A DNA stretch of 7,067 bases from Treponema sp. (GTDB lineage Bacteria; Spirochaetota; Spirochaetia; Treponematales; Breznakiellaceae). Under the pieces are notes generated by a model. The model was not told where the DNA came from, did no database searches, and saw only the letters and a list, made by a program, of their open reading frames with translations. Location of the stretch: contig JAIRSD010000043.1 in the NCBI GenBank assembly GCA_031255615.1, positions 1-7,067 of the forward strand, read 5' to 3'. The stretch's first letter is position 1. Each line of letters begins with the position of its first letter. This document shows, one piece after another, positions 5,611 through 7,067 of this stretch. Made by a program: the position numbers and the translations under genes.

Positions 5611-5793
5611 GCTGCTTGGCCTAAAAAATCGGATATGCGAATAGAAGAAATTTACCACCAGGGCGAGGAAACCGCACGAAGACCAGGGATTGGAGGCGCC
5701 TTTTCATTCCTTCGTGTTCCTTGGTGCGCCTTTGTGGTTAACATTCTTATTCCCGGTCGTTTCGCTTATCCAGTGAGGTAGTGCAAGCAAGGT
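5611..5793 (+). repeat. 210-bp repeat, unit R2, short form overlapping the tetR 3' end
   Basis: Follows R1 head to tail. It lacks exactly the internal 19-nt hairpin segment present in R1 (junction at 5720/5721) and ends early, near 5793, where unique tetR coding sequence begins. The tetR stop codon (5747-5749) and the last codons of tetR lie inside it. Confidence 0.8.
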
Positions 5794-6409
5794 TCCCCCG
5801 TTCAGCATCCGCGCCGTCAGATTCGGGATTGCCGATTTTTTCGTCGATTTTTTCTATGCAGGTACTGATCATCTTCTCCATGGCCAGGGTTATCTGTTCC
5901 GCGCTTTCCCGCATCCCCGATTCCAGCCAGCGGCGCAGTATGGCGATGCTGCCCCAGCAGATGAAATCAAAATAGTAATCCCGCAGTTCCTCGTCCCAGT
6001 GCCGGTAATGCTGCCGGAACTCCTCCTTTGACCGGGGCCGGCTGAGATCGATGATCCGGGCGATGAAGCCCGAATCCCGGGAGCGGAGCAGGGCCCGGCA
6101 GATTTCCTCGTTCATGGCAATATAGCGGATCAGATCCCCCAGGCTGGGCATACGGAGCAGGGCGGGGCGGCTTTTGTATGTTTCGATGTATTGGGAAAAA
6201 TCCTCCACCACCTCGTCTTCTATCCGGGAAAAAACCTCCGGGATGTCCCGGTAGTGGAGGTAGAATGTTCCCCGGTTGATATCCGCGAGTTCCGTGAGTT
6301 CCCTTACGGTGATATCTTTAAGGTCCTTTTCCATAAGCAGGCTTATCAATGCCCGGCGGACCTGATCCAGGGTTCTGCGGACCCGCCGATCCGCCACATT
6401 CTCTTTCAT
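5747..6409 (-). CDS. TetR/AcrR-type transcriptional regulator with a repeat-derived tail
   Basis: A 220-residue DNA-binding repressor candidate. Helices 1-3 at about residues 11-60 include the recognition region ITVRELTELADINRGTFYLHYRD (33-55), a classic TetR helix-turn-helix. The C-terminal ligand/dimer part has FICWGSIAILRRWLESGMRESAEQITLAMEKMI (149-181), resembling the TetR_C_8-type domain found in DhaS-like regulators. Residues from about 206 to 220 and the stop are encoded by repeat unit R2, so the tail is probably not ancestral. Length without it is about 205 residues, usual for the family. The ATG at 6409 has no Shine-Dalgarno sequence, but a perfect TATAAT ends 7 bp upstream, predicting a leaderless mRNA. 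It stands alone between repeat blocks, so its target is unclear. Autoregulation through the inverted repeat at 6480-6509 is possible. Family is certain; ligand and regulon are unknown. Confidence 0.93.
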   Translation of the reverse strand: MKENVADRRVRRTLDQVRRALISLLMEKDLKDITVRELTELADINRGTFYLHYRDIPEVFSRIEDEVVEDFSQYIETYKSRPALLRMPSLGDLIRYIAMNEEICRALLRSRDSGFIARIIDLSRPRSKEEFRQHYRHWDEELRDYYFDFICWGSIAILRRWLESGMRESAEQITLAMEKMISTCIEKIDEKIGNPESDGADAERGNLACTTSLDKRNDRE

Positions 6410-6416
6410 AGGGTTT

Positions 6417-6422
6417 ATTATA
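6417..6422 (-). promoter_or_regulatory. -10 box of the tetR promoter (TATAAT)
   Basis: A consensus TATAAT on the minus strand separated by 7 nt from the tetR ATG, so transcription should begin at or within a base or two of the start codon. No good -35 hexamer is seen at 16-18 bp (TATCAT/ATATCA lie there), and there is no TG extension. The upstream 40 bp are AT-rich. Confidence 0.55.
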
Positions 6423-6479
6423 CGGTAAAACAGGGATAATGATATATCTGACGCTTTAAACCGCCGTTTTTAAGGGGTT

Positions 6480-6509
6480 GTCGTTCAGAAACGGGGGTTT
6501 CTGAACGAC
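6480..6509. repeat. Perfect 13-bp inverted repeat upstream of tetR
   Basis: GTCGTTCAGAAAC and GTTTCTGAACGAC flank the 4-nt spacer GGGG. It lies 71 bp before the tetR ATG and 6 bp before repeat unit R3. It could be an operator for the adjacent TetR protein, a hairpin ending transcription from outside, or the terminal scar of a mobile repeat. There is no adjacent T-run, which argues against a plain terminator. Confidence 0.65.
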
Positions 6510-6515
6510 TCTTGG

Positions 6516-6725
6516 GCTGCTTAGCCTAAAAAATTAGATATGCGGACGGAAGAAATTTACCACGAAGGCGAGGAAGGCGCACGAAAGGCGGGGATTGGAA
6601 GCGTATATTCATTCCTTCGTGTTCCTGGCGAGCCGTAGATCGCCTTTGTGCGCCTTCGTGGTCAACATTCCTGTTCCCAGTCGTTTCGCTTATCTGGCGA
6701 CTGAGTGTAATCAAGATACTAGGAG
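6516..6725 (+). repeat. 210-bp repeat, unit R3
   Basis: A complete unit starting GCTGCTTAGCC. The inverted arms ACCACGAAGGCG (6559-6570) and CGCCTTCGTGGT (6651-6662) are perfect. The internal hairpin corresponding to that of R1 carries a mismatch (GGCGAGC against GATCGCC). It is about 95% identical to R4, with the differences concentrated in the last 40 bp. Confidence 0.85.
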
Positions 6726-6934
6726 GCTGCTTAGCCTAAAAAATCAGATATGCGGACGGAAGAAATTTACCACGAAGGCGAGGAAGGCGCACGAAGGCGG
6801 GAATTGGAAGCGTATATTCATTCCTTCGTGTTCCTGGCGAGCCGTAGATCGCCTTTGTGCGCCTTCGTGGTCAACATTCCTGTTCCCGGTCGTTTCGCTT
6901 ATCCGGTGATTGAGTGCAAGCAAGATACCAGCAG
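6726..6934 (+). repeat. 210-bp repeat, unit R4
   Basis: Directly follows R3 head to tail. The arms are at 6769-6780 and 6860-6871. A second, overlapping arm pair, GGCGCACGAAGGCG (6786-6799) with CGCCTTTGTGCGCC (6850-6863), has a single mismatch. The near-identity to R3 points to recent duplication or homogenisation. Confidence 0.85.
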
Positions 6935-7067
6935 GCTGCTTGGCCTAAAAAATCGGATATACGGAGGGAAGAAATGTACCACCAGGGCGAGGAAGGCGCA
7001 CGAAAGGCGGGGGATTGAAGGCGTCTTTTCATTCCTTCATGTTCCTGGCGGGCCGCAAAACCGGGCT
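6935..7067 (+). repeat. 210-bp repeat, unit R5, cut by the window edge
   Basis: Begins GCTGCTTGGCC directly after R4. It is closer to R2 than to R3/R4 in places (ACCACCAGGGCGAGG). After TTCCTGGCG it diverges (GGCCGCAAAACCGGG), so it may be a variant or rearranged unit. The remainder is outside the window. Confidence 0.75.

Noticed and set aside
6595..6909. 104-residue open frame spanning units R3 and R4
   Set aside because: The translation simply repeats itself with the 210-bp unit, and the unit's inverted repeats and indels are incompatible with a conserved reading frame (R3 and R4 differ by a 1-bp indel). It is treated as non-coding.
5401..7067. CRISPR array
   Set aside because: Units are about 210 bp long, contiguous, and similar along their full length, without short repeats separated by unique spacers; no cas gene is present.

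Overview
This window looks like a chromosomal piece of a fairly GC-rich spirochaete, most likely a Treponema-like gut or environmental bacterium. That assignment is an inference. It rests on the style of the BMP-family purine/nucleoside transporter, on the animal-type guanine deaminase, and on intergenic DNA full of hairpin repeats; no rRNA or other marker gene is present. Coding DNA is dense from 1 to about 4960. From 4960 to the right edge the DNA is mostly repeats, with one regulator gene embedded in it.

Layout. On the minus strand, a BMP-family substrate-binding protein gene (752-1840) is followed 11 bp later by the ATPase gene of the same ABC importer (740 down to 1, cut by the window edge). 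The permease genes are expected beyond the left edge. Divergent from them, across a 100-bp control region (1841-1940) that carries two GCCGGC palindromes exactly 20 bp apart, is a full-length guanine deaminase gene (guaD, 1941-3290, plus). Together these suggest a purine salvage unit: import of a purine or purine nucleoside, then deamination of guanine to xanthine and ammonia. guaD converges on an FAD-dependent dehydrogenase of the COG2509 type (3559-4959, minus), which has an N-terminal four-cysteine cluster.

Intergenic elements. The gap between these convergent genes (3291-3558) and the region upstream of the dehydrogenase (4960-5400) each hold one copy of the same mosaic element, in opposite orientations. 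Its flanks are fixed (AAGGGATAGRAGCGG and GAGCGGATAGCCCGGT), and they enclose two hairpins whose sequences differ completely between copies while the pairing is kept.

From about 5401 to the right edge a second family dominates: a unit of about 210 bp with internal inverted repeats (arms ACCACGAAGGCG / CGCCTTCGTGGT). There are two head-to-tail units on one side of a TetR-type regulator gene (5747-6409, minus) and two and a half on the other. The regulator's last roughly 15 codons and its stop lie inside one unit, so its C-terminal tail appears to have been acquired from the repeat. Its promoter has a perfect TATAAT only 7 bp before the ATG, predicting a leaderless transcript, and a perfect 13-bp inverted repeat lies 70 bp upstream.

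No tRNA, rRNA, CRISPR array, transposase or phage gene was seen. The most unusual content is the repeat biology rather than the enzymes.
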